The translations under genes and the position numbers were made by a program. Below, in pieces: positions 42,023 to 50,940 of a DNA stretch of 64,000 nt (the stretch's first letter is position 1; each line of letters opens with the position of its first letter). The notes beneath the pieces were generated by a model, which saw only the letters and a list, made by a program, of their open reading frames with translations, had not been told where the DNA came from and searched no databases. Source of the DNA: Pseudomonas sp. ZH-FAD (GTDB taxonomy: Bacteria; Pseudomonadota; Gammaproteobacteria; Pseudomonadales; Pseudomonadaceae); the NCBI RefSeq assembly GCF_002803095.1, contig NZ_PGLR01000011.1, positions 1 to 64,000 of the forward strand, read 5' to 3'.

Positions 42023-44554
42023 GTGTTCAAGAAAATCATCTTCCAGTTGCACTGGTTCTTCGGCATCAGCGCCGGCCTGGTGTTGGCCGTCATGGGTATC
42101 ACCGGTGCCCTTTACAGCTTCGAGGGTGAGATCACCCGGGCGCTCAACGCCGAGCGCTGGCAGATCCAGCCCAGCGCACAGGGGCATCTCACGCCAGGTG
42201 AGCTGGCTGCGAAGATCGAGGCCGCTACCGCAGATCGCGTCACCGCACTGTGGGTCGATGGTCGCCACGACGGACCTGGCACCGCTTTCCTCGTACCCCC
42301 GCCGGGCGAGCGGCGTGGGCCGCGCATCGTCTTCGACCCCTATACCGGTGAAGTCCTTGCCGAGCCCGTTGGCCAGGACTTCTTCCACCTGATGCTGATG
42401 TTGCACCGCTTCCTGTCCATGGGCGAAGTGGGCAAGCAGATCACCGCTGCCAGCACTCTGGCGCTGCTGTTCTTCTGTCTCTCCGGCCTCTATCTGCGTT
42501 GGCCGCGCAGGGCGCTGAGCTGGCGCACCTGGCTGACCCTGGACTGGAAGAAGAAGGGGCGTAGCTTCAATTGGGACCTGCACGCTGTAGCCGGCACCTG
42601 GGTGCTGCTGTTCTATCTGTGTGCCGGGCTCACCGGTTTGTATTGGTCCTATGACTGGTATCGCGAAGGGCTGACTCGCATGCTCTCCGACGCGCCGCCG
42701 GAAAAACGCGCTGAAGGCGGTGGTCGCGGTGGTCGTGAAGCACCCAATGGCCCGGCCCCCGAAGTCGACTACGACGCTGTGTGGCAGAGCATCCAGCAGG
42801 CCGCCGGGCCCAAGCTGGTCGCCTGGAACTTGCGCCTGCCGCTGGTGGCCGGGCAGCCGGCGACGGTCTTCTACATGCTCGATGGGGCCGAGCATGCGCG
42901 CGCCTTCAACCAGTTCCAGATTGATCCGAAAAGCGGCGAAGTCAGCCGTCATGAGCGCTACGCCGACAAGAGCTTCAAGGCGCAATTGCTGACCAGCGTT
43001 TACGCCCTGCATGTCGGCGAATACTTCGGCCTGACCGGGCGCATCCTGATGATGCTGGCCACGGCGGCCATGCCGCTGTTCTTCATTACCGGCTGGCTGC
43101 TCTATCTGGATCGCCGACGCAAGAAGCGTGCGGCGCTGGCTGCGCGCGGTGCGCTGAAAACGGATGATTCAGGCGAAGGCTGGTTGGTGGGTTTCGCCAG
43201 CCAGAGCGGCTTTGCCGAGCAACTGGCCTGGCAGAGCGCCGGGCAGTTGCAGGCCGCCGGTATTCCGGTGCGGGTCGAGCCGCTGTCGCGCCTCGATGCC
43301 GACAGCCTGCGCCAGACGCGCAAGGCGCTGTTCGTGGTCAGCACCTTTGGTGACGGTGAGGCGCCGGACGCTGCGCAGGGTTTCGAGCGCAAGGTGCTCG
43401 GTGGCTCGCTGCCGCTCGAACAACTGAGCTATGCCGTACTGGCCCTGGGCGACCGGCAGTACCAGCACTTCTGCGGCTTCGCCCGGCGTATCAACGACTG
43501 GCTGGGTTTGCAGGGCGCGCAGCGCCTGTTCGACAGCATCGAAGTCGATGGCGCCGATCAGGCCGCGCTGCTGCGCTGGCAACAGCAGCTGAGCGAGCTG
43601 ACCGGCGCGGCACCGATACGCTTCGAAGACGCGCCCTGGCAGAGCTGGACGCTGGCCGAACGGCGCCTGCTCAACCCCGGCAGCCAGGGCGCGCCGGTGT
43701 TCTTCCTCGGCCTGACGCCGCCTGCGCAGAGCACCTGGCAGGCCGGCGACATCCTGGAAATTCGTCCGCGTCATGCGCCGGCTGCGGTACAGGCCTGGCT
43801 GCAGCACGCCGGCTGCGACGGCCTCGAGCCGGTGACCCTCGATGGCCAGGCAATGAGCCTGTGCGAGGCTCTGGCTGAGCGCCAACTGCCAGAAAGCCTC
43901 GCCCATCTGGTCGGCCTGCATGCTCAGGCGTTGGTCGATGCCCTGGTGCCGTTGGGATCGCGTGAATACTCCATCGCTTCGGTCGCGGCTGATGGCGTGC
44001 TGCAGTTGATCGTGCGCCAGGCCGTGCAGGCCGACGGCAGCCTGGGCCTGGGTTCCGGTTGGCTGACCGAGCATCTGCCTGCAGGCGGGCAACTGCTGGC
44101 GCGGGTGCGGCGCAACAGCGGCTTCCACCTGCCGGACGACGACCGCCCGCTGATCCTGATCGGCAATGGCACCGGTCTGGCCGGGCTGCGTTCGCTGTTG
44201 CGCGCGCGGGCACTGGCCGGGCAGGGGCGCAACTGGCTGCTGTTCGGCGAGCGTAACCGCGTCTGCGACTTCTTCTGTGGCGACCAGCTGCAGGCGGCGC
44301 TGGCTACAGGCGAGCTGCAGCATCTGGACCTGGTGTTCTCCCGTGATCAGGCGGAGAAACGCTACGTGCAGGATCTGCTGCGCGAACAGGGCGAGCGCCT
44401 GCGTGCCTGGCTGGCCGAGGGGGCGGCGATCTACGTCTGCGGCAGCCTGCAGGGCATGGCTGGCGGCGTCGATGCGGCGTTGCGCGACTTGCTCGGCGAC
44501 GAGGTGGTGGACGATCTGATCGAGGAAGGTCGATATCGCCGTGACGTGTACTGA
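42023..44554 (+). CDS. piuB: PepSY-domain flavoprotein reductase PiuB
   Basis: An 843-residue inner-membrane oxidoreductase that likely reduces ferric siderophore. The N-terminal PepSY_TM part has four helices ([79 protein letters not shown]) with conserved histidines. A flavodoxin domain starts near residue 365 ([15 protein letters not shown]) and an FAD/NAD-binding reductase part follows ([38 protein letters not shown]). I chose the GTG at 42023 with a GGTGG site; a frame 25 codons longer crosses the Fur-like box. The piu genes are normally linked to piuA and piuC, which lie beyond speC here. Confidence 0.88.
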   Translation: MFKKIIFQLHWFFGISAGLVLAVMGITGALYSFEGEITRALNAERWQIQPSAQGHLTPGELAAKIEAATADRVTALWVDGRHDGPGTAFLVPPPGERRGPRIVFDPYTGEVLAEPVGQDFFHLMLMLHRFLSMGEVGKQITAASTLALLFFCLSGLYLRWPRRALSWRTWLTLDWKKKGRSFNWDLHAVAGTWVLLFYLCAGLTGLYWSYDWYREGLTRMLSDAPPEKRAEGGGRGGREAPNGPAPEVDYDAVWQSIQQAAGPKLVAWNLRLPLVAGQPATVFYMLDGAEHARAFNQFQIDPKSGEVSRHERYADKSFKAQLLTSVYALHVGEYFGLTGRILMMLATAAMPLFFITGWLLYLDRRRKKRAALAARGALKTDDSGEGWLVGFASQSGFAEQLAWQSAGQLQAAGIPVRVEPLSRLDADSLRQTRKALFVVSTFGDGEAPDAAQGFERKVLGGSLPLEQLSYAVLALGDRQYQHFCGFARRINDWLGLQGAQRLFDSIEVDGADQAALLRWQQQLSELTGAAPIRFEDAPWQSWTLAERRLLNPGSQGAPVFFLGLTPPAQSTWQAGDILEIRPRHAPAAVQAWLQHAGCDGLEPVTLDGQAMSLCEALAERQLPESLAHLVGLHAQALVDALVPLGSREYSIASVAADGVLQLIVRQAVQADGSLGLGSGWLTEHLPAGGQLLARVRRNSGFHLPDDDRPLILIGNGTGLAGLRSLLRARALAGQGRNWLLFGERNRVCDFFCGDQLQAALATGELQHLDLVFSRDQAEKRYVQDLLREQGERLRAWLAEGAAIYVCGSLQGMAGGVDAALRDLLGDEVVDDLIEEGRYRRDVY

Positions 44555-44707
44555 AATAGTGGGGGCGTTCTCGGTGCTGCAATGGCCCTGAAACACGGCT
44601 GCGCCAAACTGGCTGAAAGCCCCGCCTGTTCAGCATTTCAGGGCGTTTTGTGTGATATCTGGAACGACATGAAATTAGGCAGAATTTCCGGTTGATCTGA
44701 GGGGCGC

Positions 44708-44770
44708 ATGGTCTTAAAGTCCGCGCCCGAACGTCCATGCTGGAAACGATCCATCCGGCTCAAGTACTGA
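44708..44770 (+). CDS. Putative 20-residue leader peptide upstream of speC
   Basis: ATG at 44708 sits five bases after a GAGG ribosome site and opens the frame MVLKSAPERPCWKRSIRLKY, ending with TGA at 44768. It lies 204 bases before speC in a 419-base gene-free leader. It is basic and ends in a cluster of Arg and Lys. In enterobacteria the inducible ornithine decarboxylase gene is controlled by an ornithine-sensing leader peptide (SpeFL). A similar role here is an inference, as the sequence is not alike. Confidence 0.4.
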   Translation: MVLKSAPERPCWKRSIRLKY

Positions 44771-44973
44771 CGACGAGAGGTTGCCGGCCGGCTAGTGGTC
44801 GGTACCGGTGATGCTCGGCGACATGCCTTGGGAAGTAGGCGAACCAAAGTGGGGAAACTGTCAGACGTTCAGGCCAGCGTTTAGCGCGGCCAGCCCCGAC
44901 ACGTAGCGGAACCTGTAAGCGGTTCTGCTGCCCGAATCAATGTGTTCCCGGTTTTGCCATTGGAGTCCCCAGC
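44771..44973 (+). promoter_or_regulatory. Long structured 5' leader of speC
   Basis: About 200 bases with several short hairpins, among them GCGGAACCTGTAAGCGGTTCTGC at about 44907-44929. No T-tract terminator is clear. The speC ribosome site is TTGGAGT at about 44961. The length and structure suggest control after initiation, perhaps with the leader frame upstream. The 44555-44707 part should contain the promoter; I cannot assign it with confidence. Confidence 0.4.
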
Positions 44974-46137
44974 ATGTCGATCAAGGTCGAAGACTACTAC
45001 GCACCCGCCACTTTCCAGCGCATGAAGGCGTTCGCCGATCAGCACGAAACCCCGTTCGTGGTGATCGACCGGCAGATCATCGCCGATGCCTACGATCAAC
45101 TGGGCAACTGCTTCCCGTTCGCCAAGATCTACTACGCGGTCAAGGCCAACCCGGCCACCGAGATCATCGAGCTGCTGCGCGACAAGGGCTCGAGCTTCGA
45201 CATCGCCTCGATCTACGAGCTGGACAAGGTAATGGCCACCGGCGTTGGCCCGGAGCGCATCAGCTACGGCAACACCATCAAGAAGTCCCGTGATATCCGC
45301 TACTTCTTCGACAAGGGTGTGCGCCTGTTCGCCACCGACTCCGAAGCCGACCTGCGCAACATCGCCAAGGCCGCGCCGGGTTCGAAGATTTACGTGCGCA
45401 TCCTCACCGAAGGCTCGACCAGTGCCGACTGGCCACTGAGCCGCAAGTTCGGCTGCCAGCCGGACATGGCCCTGGACCTGCTGATCCTGGCCAAGCAACT
45501 GGGTCTGGTGCCTTACGGCATCTCCTTCCACGTCGGCTCGCAGCAACGCGACATCGACGTGTGGGACGCGGCCATCGCCAAGGTCAAGGTGATCTTCGAG
45601 CGTCTGAAGGAAGAAGACGGCATCACCCTGCAGATGATCAACATGGGCGGCGGCTTCCCGGCCAACTACATCCAGCGCACCAATGACCTGGAAACCTACG
45701 CCGAGGAAATCACCCGCTTCCTCAAGGAAGACTTCGGCGACGAACTGCCGGAAATCATCCTCGAGCCGGGTCGCTCGCTGATCGCCAACGCCGGCGTGCT
45801 GGTCTCGGAAGTGGTGCTGGTGGCGCGCAAGTCGCGCACCGCGGTCGAGCGTTGGGTGTATGCCGACGTGGGCAAGTTCAGCGGCCTGATCGAAACCATG
45901 GACGAAGCCATCAAGTTCCCCATCTGGACCGAGAAGAAGGGCGAGATGGAAGAGGTGGTGATCGCCGGCCCGACCTGCGATAGCGCCGACATCATGTACG
46001 AGAACTACAAGTACGGCCTGCCGCTCAACCTGGCCAGCGGCGACCGCCTGTACTGGCTGTCCACCGGTGCCTACACCACCAGCTACAGCGCGGTGGAATT
46101 CAATGGCTTCCCGCCGCTGAAATCCTACTACCTGTAA
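44974..46137 (+). CDS. speC: Ornithine decarboxylase (fold-type III, eukaryotic-like)
   Basis: A 387-residue PLP enzyme that turns ornithine into putrescine. It belongs to the alanine-racemase fold group: PLP-binding Lys57 (YYAVKANP), the GGGFP phosphate-binding loop near 230, EPGRSL near 265, and catalytic Cys335 in GPTCDSAD. The length matches the short bacterial/eukaryotic form rather than the 700-residue fold-I enzyme. Its gene lies between piuB and piuA, as speC lies near the piu genes in P. aeruginosa. A strong terminator follows. Confidence 0.95.
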   Translation: MSIKVEDYYAPATFQRMKAFADQHETPFVVIDRQIIADAYDQLGNCFPFAKIYYAVKANPATEIIELLRDKGSSFDIASIYELDKVMATGVGPERISYGNTIKKSRDIRYFFDKGVRLFATDSEADLRNIAKAAPGSKIYVRILTEGSTSADWPLSRKFGCQPDMALDLLILAKQLGLVPYGISFHVGSQQRDIDVWDAAIAKVKVIFERLKEEDGITLQMINMGGGFPANYIQRTNDLETYAEEITRFLKEDFGDELPEIILEPGRSLIANAGVLVSEVVLVARKSRTAVERWVYADVGKFSGLIETMDEAIKFPIWTEKKGEMEEVVIAGPTCDSADIMYENYKYGLPLNLASGDRLYWLSTGAYTTSYSAVEFNGFPPLKSYYL

Positions 46138-46174
46138 GCGCTGCAAGCCTTAACCGTAGCTGGAGGCCATCCCG

Positions 46175-46232
46175 CGTAGGGTGCGCCGCGCGCACCGCCT
46201 TGTAGTGCTGGTGCATGCGGCGCACTCTACAG
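46175..46232. repeat. Dispersed GGTGCGC palindrome, copy 4
   Basis: GTAGGGTGCGCCGCGCGCACC faces GGTGCATGCGGCGCACTCTAC. The right arm is partly decayed. It lies between speC and its terminator. Confidence 0.7.
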
Positions 46233-46260
46233 GCGCTATGCCCGCCATGCTGCGTGACAG

Positions 46261-46290
46261 ACGCCCACTTCGTGTGGGCGTTTTCATTTC
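46261..46290 (+). terminator. Rho-independent terminator after speC
   Basis: ACGCCCAC-TTCGT-GTGGGCGT forms an eight-pair stem followed by TTTCATTTC. Confidence 0.85.
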
Positions 46291-46389
46291 TGCCCAGAGC
46301 CTCTCACCTGCGCTGAATCAGCGTCCTAGAGCGCTCCATCTGGAACAGGGGAAAGGCGCTGACATTTTTGTTACAAAGAAGTTCATGTA

Positions 46390-46406
46390 AATCATTCGTA
46401 ATGATT
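46390..46406. promoter_or_regulatory. Candidate Fur-type operator before piuA
   Basis: AATCATT-CGT-AATGATT is a perfect 7-3-7 dyad in an AT-rich run 57 bases before the piuA start. Fur boxes are built from such AATGATT-like arms, and the gene is a siderophore receptor. The spacing is not the classical 19-mer. Confidence 0.5.
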
Positions 46407-46462
46407 GATTAAGATTGAATCTCAAATACTATCGCGCGCAGTTTCCATCTGGAGTGACTCTC

Positions 46463-48766
46463 GTGAGCGATAAACACAACAAGCGTGCACCTTTCCCCCA
46501 GCGTCGTCTGCTGGCCTCGGCCGTCAGCCTGGCCCTGCTGTCCGGTTTCGCCGTGGCCCAGGAGTCGGCAGTCGAACTGGACGACGTAACCGTTCAGGGG
46601 CAGCAGGACAAGGGCTTCAAGGTCGACAAGGCATCTTCGCCGAAACAGACCGCTGCACTGCTCGATACACCGCAGACGGTCAACGTCATTCCGGAAACCC
46701 TGTTCCGTCAGCAGAACGCCCGCACCCTGACCGATGTCCTGCGCAATACTCCCGGCATCAGCTTCGAGGCTGGCGAAAACGGTTTCGCCACTGGCACCAA
46801 CAACTTCAGTCTGCGTGGTTTCAACACCAGCGGCAGCCTGTTCATCGACGGTGCGCGTGACAATGGCAGCTACACCCGCGACGTGTTCAACGTCGAGCAG
46901 GTCGAGGTGTTCAAGGGGCCGGCAGCCGACAACGGCCGCGGTGGCGCCGGTGGTTACGTCAATCAGGTGACCAAGACGCCAACCCTGGAAAGCTTCATCG
47001 CCGGCGGCGCCAGCTTCGGCTTCGACCAGTACGACTCCGAGCCGCGCCGCCGTGCCACGCTCGACACCAACCAGATCATCAACGACAGCAGCGCTTTCCG
47101 TCTCAACCTGCTGGTCGAGGACAGCGGTGTCGCGGGCCGTGAGCACGCCGAGAAGAACAGCTGGGGTATCGCCCCGTCGGTGGCCTTCGGTCTGGGCACC
47201 GACACTCGCGCCATCGTCGCTTACGAGCACGTCGAGATGAACGACCGCCCGGATCTGGGTGTGGCCGGCGTGACCCTGCGTGACCAGCTCAAGGGTGCTA
47301 ACACCCCGCTCGATTCCTCGGTGTGGTCGGCTGATCGCGACAAGTACTTCGGCCTCAAGTCCGACTTCGACGACACCACCAGCGATGCGCTGATGTTCCG
47401 CCTCGAACATGATCTGTCCGCTGGCGTCACCATCAGCAACCAGACGCGTCTGGCCCGCGTTGATCGCCAGGCGCGTTACACCCACGTACTGGATGACGAC
47501 AACAACGCCAATGCTGCGCTGGTCAACGTACAGCGTCAGCAGTATGACCGCGTCAACACGTCGCTGAGCAACCTGACCAACCTGTCCACTCAGTTCGATA
47601 CCGCCGGGCTGCGCCACAATCTGTCGGCTGGGCTCGAGCTGAGTCGCGAGAAGTCCGAGTCGCTGGGTTATCAATCGCAGACGCTGCCGGGGCTGGTCAA
47701 CGTCTTCGACCCGGACTGGGAACGCAGCGTGCCGGCCGCTCTGGCCCCGCGTGATCGCACCAAGGTCGATGTCGATACCGCCGCGCTCTATGTCTACGAC
47801 ACCATCGAGATCAACCCGCAGTGGCAGGTGACCGGTGGTCTGCGCCTGGAGCAGTACCAGGCGAGTATCAGCAACAAACGCCTGGCTGGTGGTGCCGCAC
47901 CGGGTGACGACTTCGACGACACCGAGCTGAGCCTCGGCGGCAAGCTGGGCGTGGTGTACAAGCCGCTGCCCAACGGCAGCGTCTACGCGGCCTACGGTGT
48001 ATCCACCCAACCGCCGGGCTCGTACCTGTCCAACTCGGATATCTCGCGTACTGACCAGGGCCTGCCGGCGCTGATCAAGGGCGCCGATCCGGTGCGGGCG
48101 CACAACTACGAGATCGGTACCAAGTGGGACTTCTTCGACAGCCGCCTGTCGACCACCGCTGCTTTGTTCTACACCGAGAAAAAGAAGGTGGCGATCACCG
48201 GTCTTGACGTCGGTCAGACCGGACCTGCCACGCTCAAGGGCTATGGCAAGCAAGTGGTCAAAGGCCTGGAACTGGGCGCCAGTGGCAAGATCACCGACAA
48301 CTGGGATGTCTTCGGCGGCATCGTGTTCATGGACAGCGAGCGCAAGCACAGCGCGTATCTGGATGACGTGCGTCGTCGTGCCAACAGTGGCGACTACGGC
48401 AGTGAGCTGCGCACCGACGGTGACGAGCTGGCCTTCACGCCCAAGGTCTCCGGCAACCTGTGGACGACCTACCGCCTGCCCGTCGGCCTGACCCTGGGCC
48501 TGGGCGCCCAGCACGTTGGTTCGTCCTACCTGGGGCGTCCGGATGACGTCGAGCGTATTGTCGCCAATGGTCGCTACGGGCGTGTGCCGAGCTACACCAC
48601 CTTTGCCGCGATGGCCAGCTATGAGGTCAATGCCAATGTGGACGTGCGCCTGAACATCGACAACCTCACCAATGAGGAATACGTCAGTTCGGCCAACTGG
48701 CAGGGCCGCCGTGCATTGCTGGGTGATCCGCGTACCTTCACCCTGAGCACCAACTTCCACTTCTAA
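46463..48766 (+). CDS. piuA: TonB-dependent siderophore receptor PiuA (Fiu-like)
   Basis: A 767-residue outer-membrane receptor. The signal peptide ends at AVAQE (about residue 34), the TonB box is DDVTVQG, the plug domain covers about 65-180 (LDTPQTVNVIPETLFRQQ; LRGFNTSGSLFIDGARD; VFKGPAADNGRGGAGGYVN), and the 22-strand barrel ends in Phe (LSTNFHF). It resembles the catecholate receptor branch Fiu/PiuA. A GTG start at 46463 follows GGAG; the frame upstream of it runs from a TTG without a site. The PiuC gene follows after a terminator, as in P. aeruginosa. Confidence 0.9.
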   Translation: MSDKHNKRAPFPQRRLLASAVSLALLSGFAVAQESAVELDDVTVQGQQDKGFKVDKASSPKQTAALLDTPQTVNVIPETLFRQQNARTLTDVLRNTPGISFEAGENGFATGTNNFSLRGFNTSGSLFIDGARDNGSYTRDVFNVEQVEVFKGPAADNGRGGAGGYVNQVTKTPTLESFIAGGASFGFDQYDSEPRRRATLDTNQIINDSSAFRLNLLVEDSGVAGREHAEKNSWGIAPSVAFGLGTDTRAIVAYEHVEMNDRPDLGVAGVTLRDQLKGANTPLDSSVWSADRDKYFGLKSDFDDTTSDALMFRLEHDLSAGVTISNQTRLARVDRQARYTHVLDDDNNANAALVNVQRQQYDRVNTSLSNLTNLSTQFDTAGLRHNLSAGLELSREKSESLGYQSQTLPGLVNVFDPDWERSVPAALAPRDRTKVDVDTAALYVYDTIEINPQWQVTGGLRLEQYQASISNKRLAGGAAPGDDFDDTELSLGGKLGVVYKPLPNGSVYAAYGVSTQPPGSYLSNSDISRTDQGLPALIKGADPVRAHNYEIGTKWDFFDSRLSTTAALFYTEKKKVAITGLDVGQTGPATLKGYGKQVVKGLELGASGKITDNWDVFGGIVFMDSERKHSAYLDDVRRRANSGDYGSELRTDGDELAFTPKVSGNLWTTYRLPVGLTLGLGAQHVGSSYLGRPDDVERIVANGRYGRVPSYTTFAAMASYEVNANVDVRLNIDNLTNEEYVSSANWQGRRALLGDPRTFTLSTNFHF

Positions 48767-48783
48767 GCACGCTTGAGTGGTAC

Positions 48784-48818
48784 AACGCCCCGATTGCAGC
48801 GCTCTCGGGGCGTTTTCA
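48784..48818 (+). terminator. Rho-independent terminator after piuA
   Basis: AACGCCCCGA faces TCGGGGCGTT with an eleven-base loop and is followed by TTCATTTT. It separates piuA from piuC, so piuC is either partly read through or has its own start. Confidence 0.85.
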
Positions 48819-48910
48819 TTTTGGTGGCGACAGCAGATCGGGCTTCTGTCCGAGTGCTGCAGCCCTTTAGAATCATTCGCAACGGCGATTGGCCCTGGAG
48901 AACCCCGAAC

Positions 48911-49579
48911 ATGATGCTGAGCATTCCCGACGTGCTGAATGCCGAACAGCTGCAGCAGTGCCGCACCGCGCTCGCAGGCGGCAACTGGCAGGATGGCCGG
49001 CTGACGGCTGGGCACCAGGCGGTGAACGTCAAGGCCAACCAGCAGCTCGCTCAGGATGATCCACTGACGCAGCAGCTGGGCGATTTCATCCTGGCCTGCC
49101 TGGCCCAGCATCCGCGTTTCATGGCTGCCGCGTTGCCGCTGAAAGTGGTACCGCCGCGTTTCAATCGCTATGCCGAGGGCGGCACTTACGGCGACCATAT
49201 CGACAATGCGGTATTCAGCGTGCCGGGCACGCCGCATCGTATTCGTGCCGACCTGTCGGCCACTCTGTTCTTCAGCGAGCCGGACGAGTACGAAGGCGGT
49301 GAACTGGTGGTGCAGGACCAGCGCATCAAACTGCCTGCCGGCCATCTGGTTCTCTATTCCAGCGGCAGCCTGCATCGGGTCGAACCGGTGACCCGTGGTG
49401 TGCGTCTGGCCTCGTTCTTCTGGGTGCAGAGCCTGGTGCGCCAGAACGAGCAGCGCAGTGTGCTGCTGGAACTCGACGACAGCATCCAGGCGCTGCGCCA
49501 GCAGGTGCCGGACAGCCCCGAACTAGTGCGCTTGACCGGGATTTACCACAACCTGCTGCGGCAATGGACGCAGACCTGA
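48911..49579 (+). CDS. piuC: Fe(II)/2-oxoglutarate dioxygenase, PKHD-type (PiuC/YbiX)
   Basis: A 222-residue double-stranded beta-helix oxygenase. The metal site is HxD in YGDHIDNA (about residues 95-101) with the distal His in [10 protein letters not shown] and Arg in [11 protein letters not shown] for 2-oxoglutarate. It is the usual partner of Fiu/PiuA receptors in iron-siderophore uptake; the natural substrate is not known to me. The ATG at 48911 follows CTGGAG. Its end is close to a flavin oxidase gene. Confidence 0.9.
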   Translation: MMLSIPDVLNAEQLQQCRTALAGGNWQDGRLTAGHQAVNVKANQQLAQDDPLTQQLGDFILACLAQHPRFMAAALPLKVVPPRFNRYAEGGTYGDHIDNAVFSVPGTPHRIRADLSATLFFSEPDEYEGGELVVQDQRIKLPAGHLVLYSSGSLHRVEPVTRGVRLASFFWVQSLVRQNEQRSVLLELDDSIQALRQQVPDSPELVRLTGIYHNLLRQWTQT

Positions 49580-49641
49580 GCGCTCGATCCATCACCCTGA
49601 TCGAACCTTGCCCTCCACGTACCGACCCGCCGAGAAACAGC

Positions 49642-50754
49642 ATGCCATTGCCCAAGCTGCAGCAGATTCCGCCGACCATCGCCGCTGTCGTCGACTACGA
49701 GCCCTATGCCCGCGAACGCATGAGCGAACAGGCCTGGGCCTACCTGGCCGGCGGCGCGGCGGATGAGCTGACCCTGGCGGACAACCGGGCGGCGTTCGAG
49801 CGTCTGCGCCTGCGTAGCCGAGTGCTGCAGAACCTGAGCGGCGGCAATACGCGCCTGCGTCTGTTCGGCCAGGATTTCGCCCACCCGATCTTTCTTGCGC
49901 CGGTGGCGTACCAGAAGCTCGCCCATCCCGATGGCGAGTTGGCCAGCGTACTCGCGGCGGCTGCACTGGGCGCGGGCATGGTGGTCAGCACCCAGGCCAG
50001 TGTCGAGCTGGAAGCGATCGCGGCGCAGGCGCAAGCGCCGCTGTGGTTCCAGCTGTATATCCAGCCTGATCGCGAGTTCACTGCGGCCTTGATCCGCCGT
50101 GCAGAAAGCGCCGGCTACCAGGCGTTGGTGCTGACCGTGGACGCCCCCGTGAATGGCGTGCGCAATCGCGAGCAGCGCGCCGGTTTCGCCCTGCCGGCGG
50201 GCGTCGAGGCAGTCAATCTGCGTGGGATGCGACCCTTGCAGGCGCAAGCCGACTCGCAGAACAGCAGCCTGCTCCTGGGCGGCCCGTTGCTGGCAGCGGC
50301 ACCGACCTGGGCCGACCTCACCTGGCTGCGCGAGCAGACGCGTTTGCCCATTCTGCTCAAGGGCATCTTGAGCGGCGTCGATGCCGAACAGGCGCTGGCG
50401 GCGGGCGTGGATGGCCTTATCGTCTCCAACCATGGCGGGCGTACGCTGGATGGCCTGCCAGCGACCATCGAGGTGCTGCCCGAAATTGCGGCAGTTGTGC
50501 AAGGACGGATGCCACTGTTGCTCGATGGTGGTATTCACCGTGGCAGCGATATCCTCAAGGCGCTGGCGTTGGGAGCGGATGCCGTGTTGGTCGGCAGGCC
50601 CTACGTCTTTGGTTTGGCAGCGGCCGGTGCGGTCGGGGTGGCGCATGTGCTGCAACTGCTGCGCGCGGAGCTGGAGGTGGCCATGGCTCTGACCGGTTGC
50701 GCCGACCTGGCCAGCATCGGGCCGGATGTGATCTGGCGTCCTGCCACTCGCTAG
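49642..50754 (+). CDS. FMN-dependent alpha-hydroxy acid dehydrogenase/oxidase
   Basis: A 370-residue TIM-barrel flavoprotein of the lactate/glycolate oxidase family. Conserved parts: YLAGGAADELTLADN at the N-terminus, IFLAPVAYQKLAHPDGE, catalytic LKGIL with Lys, SNHGGRTLDG with catalytic His and Arg, and LLLDGGIHRGSDILKALALGADAV for FMN phosphate. It oxidises a 2-hydroxy acid such as lactate; the substrate cannot be set from sequence. I start at MPLPKLQQIP; a longer frame from 49564 overlaps the end of piuC. It may be co-transcribed with piuC. Confidence 0.88.
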   Translation: MPLPKLQQIPPTIAAVVDYEPYARERMSEQAWAYLAGGAADELTLADNRAAFERLRLRSRVLQNLSGGNTRLRLFGQDFAHPIFLAPVAYQKLAHPDGELASVLAAAALGAGMVVSTQASVELEAIAAQAQAPLWFQLYIQPDREFTAALIRRAESAGYQALVLTVDAPVNGVRNREQRAGFALPAGVEAVNLRGMRPLQAQADSQNSSLLLGGPLLAAAPTWADLTWLREQTRLPILLKGILSGVDAEQALAAGVDGLIVSNHGGRTLDGLPATIEVLPEIAAVVQGRMPLLLDGGIHRGSDILKALALGADAVLVGRPYVFGLAAAGAVGVAHVLQLLRAELEVAMALTGCADLASIGPDVIWRPATR

Positions 50755-50897
50755 ACCAACATTCTTTGGCAGATGGCTTCTACGGCCAATGTTTGCGCCA
50801 TGTCGAGTTGGCTACGGCTTACTACTCGATGATCTGCCGCTGATGACTGCAGTGGTGTGGCTTCCCACCTGCAGGGTCGGCAATTGCTAGAAAGCAG

Positions 50898-50925
50898 AAC
50901 GCCAGCCCCAGGGCTGGCGTTTTGC
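50898..50925. terminator. Bidirectional terminator between the flavin oxidase and TonB receptor genes
   Basis: AACGCCAGCCC-CA-GGGCTGGCGTT forms an eleven-pair stem followed by TTGC. It sits between converging genes. The remaining 50755-50897 shows no feature. Confidence 0.8.
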
Positions 50926-50940
50926 ATTGTGGGGTTGAAG

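Noticed and set aside
44737..44811. Second short frame (24 codons) in the speC leader
   Set aside because: It has no ribosome site and overlaps the better-initiated 20-codon frame at 44708.
46409..49375. 988-codon minus-strand frame opposite piuA and piuC
   Set aside because: It spans two genes and a terminator on the other strand, has no recognisable domain and is a GC-driven shadow.
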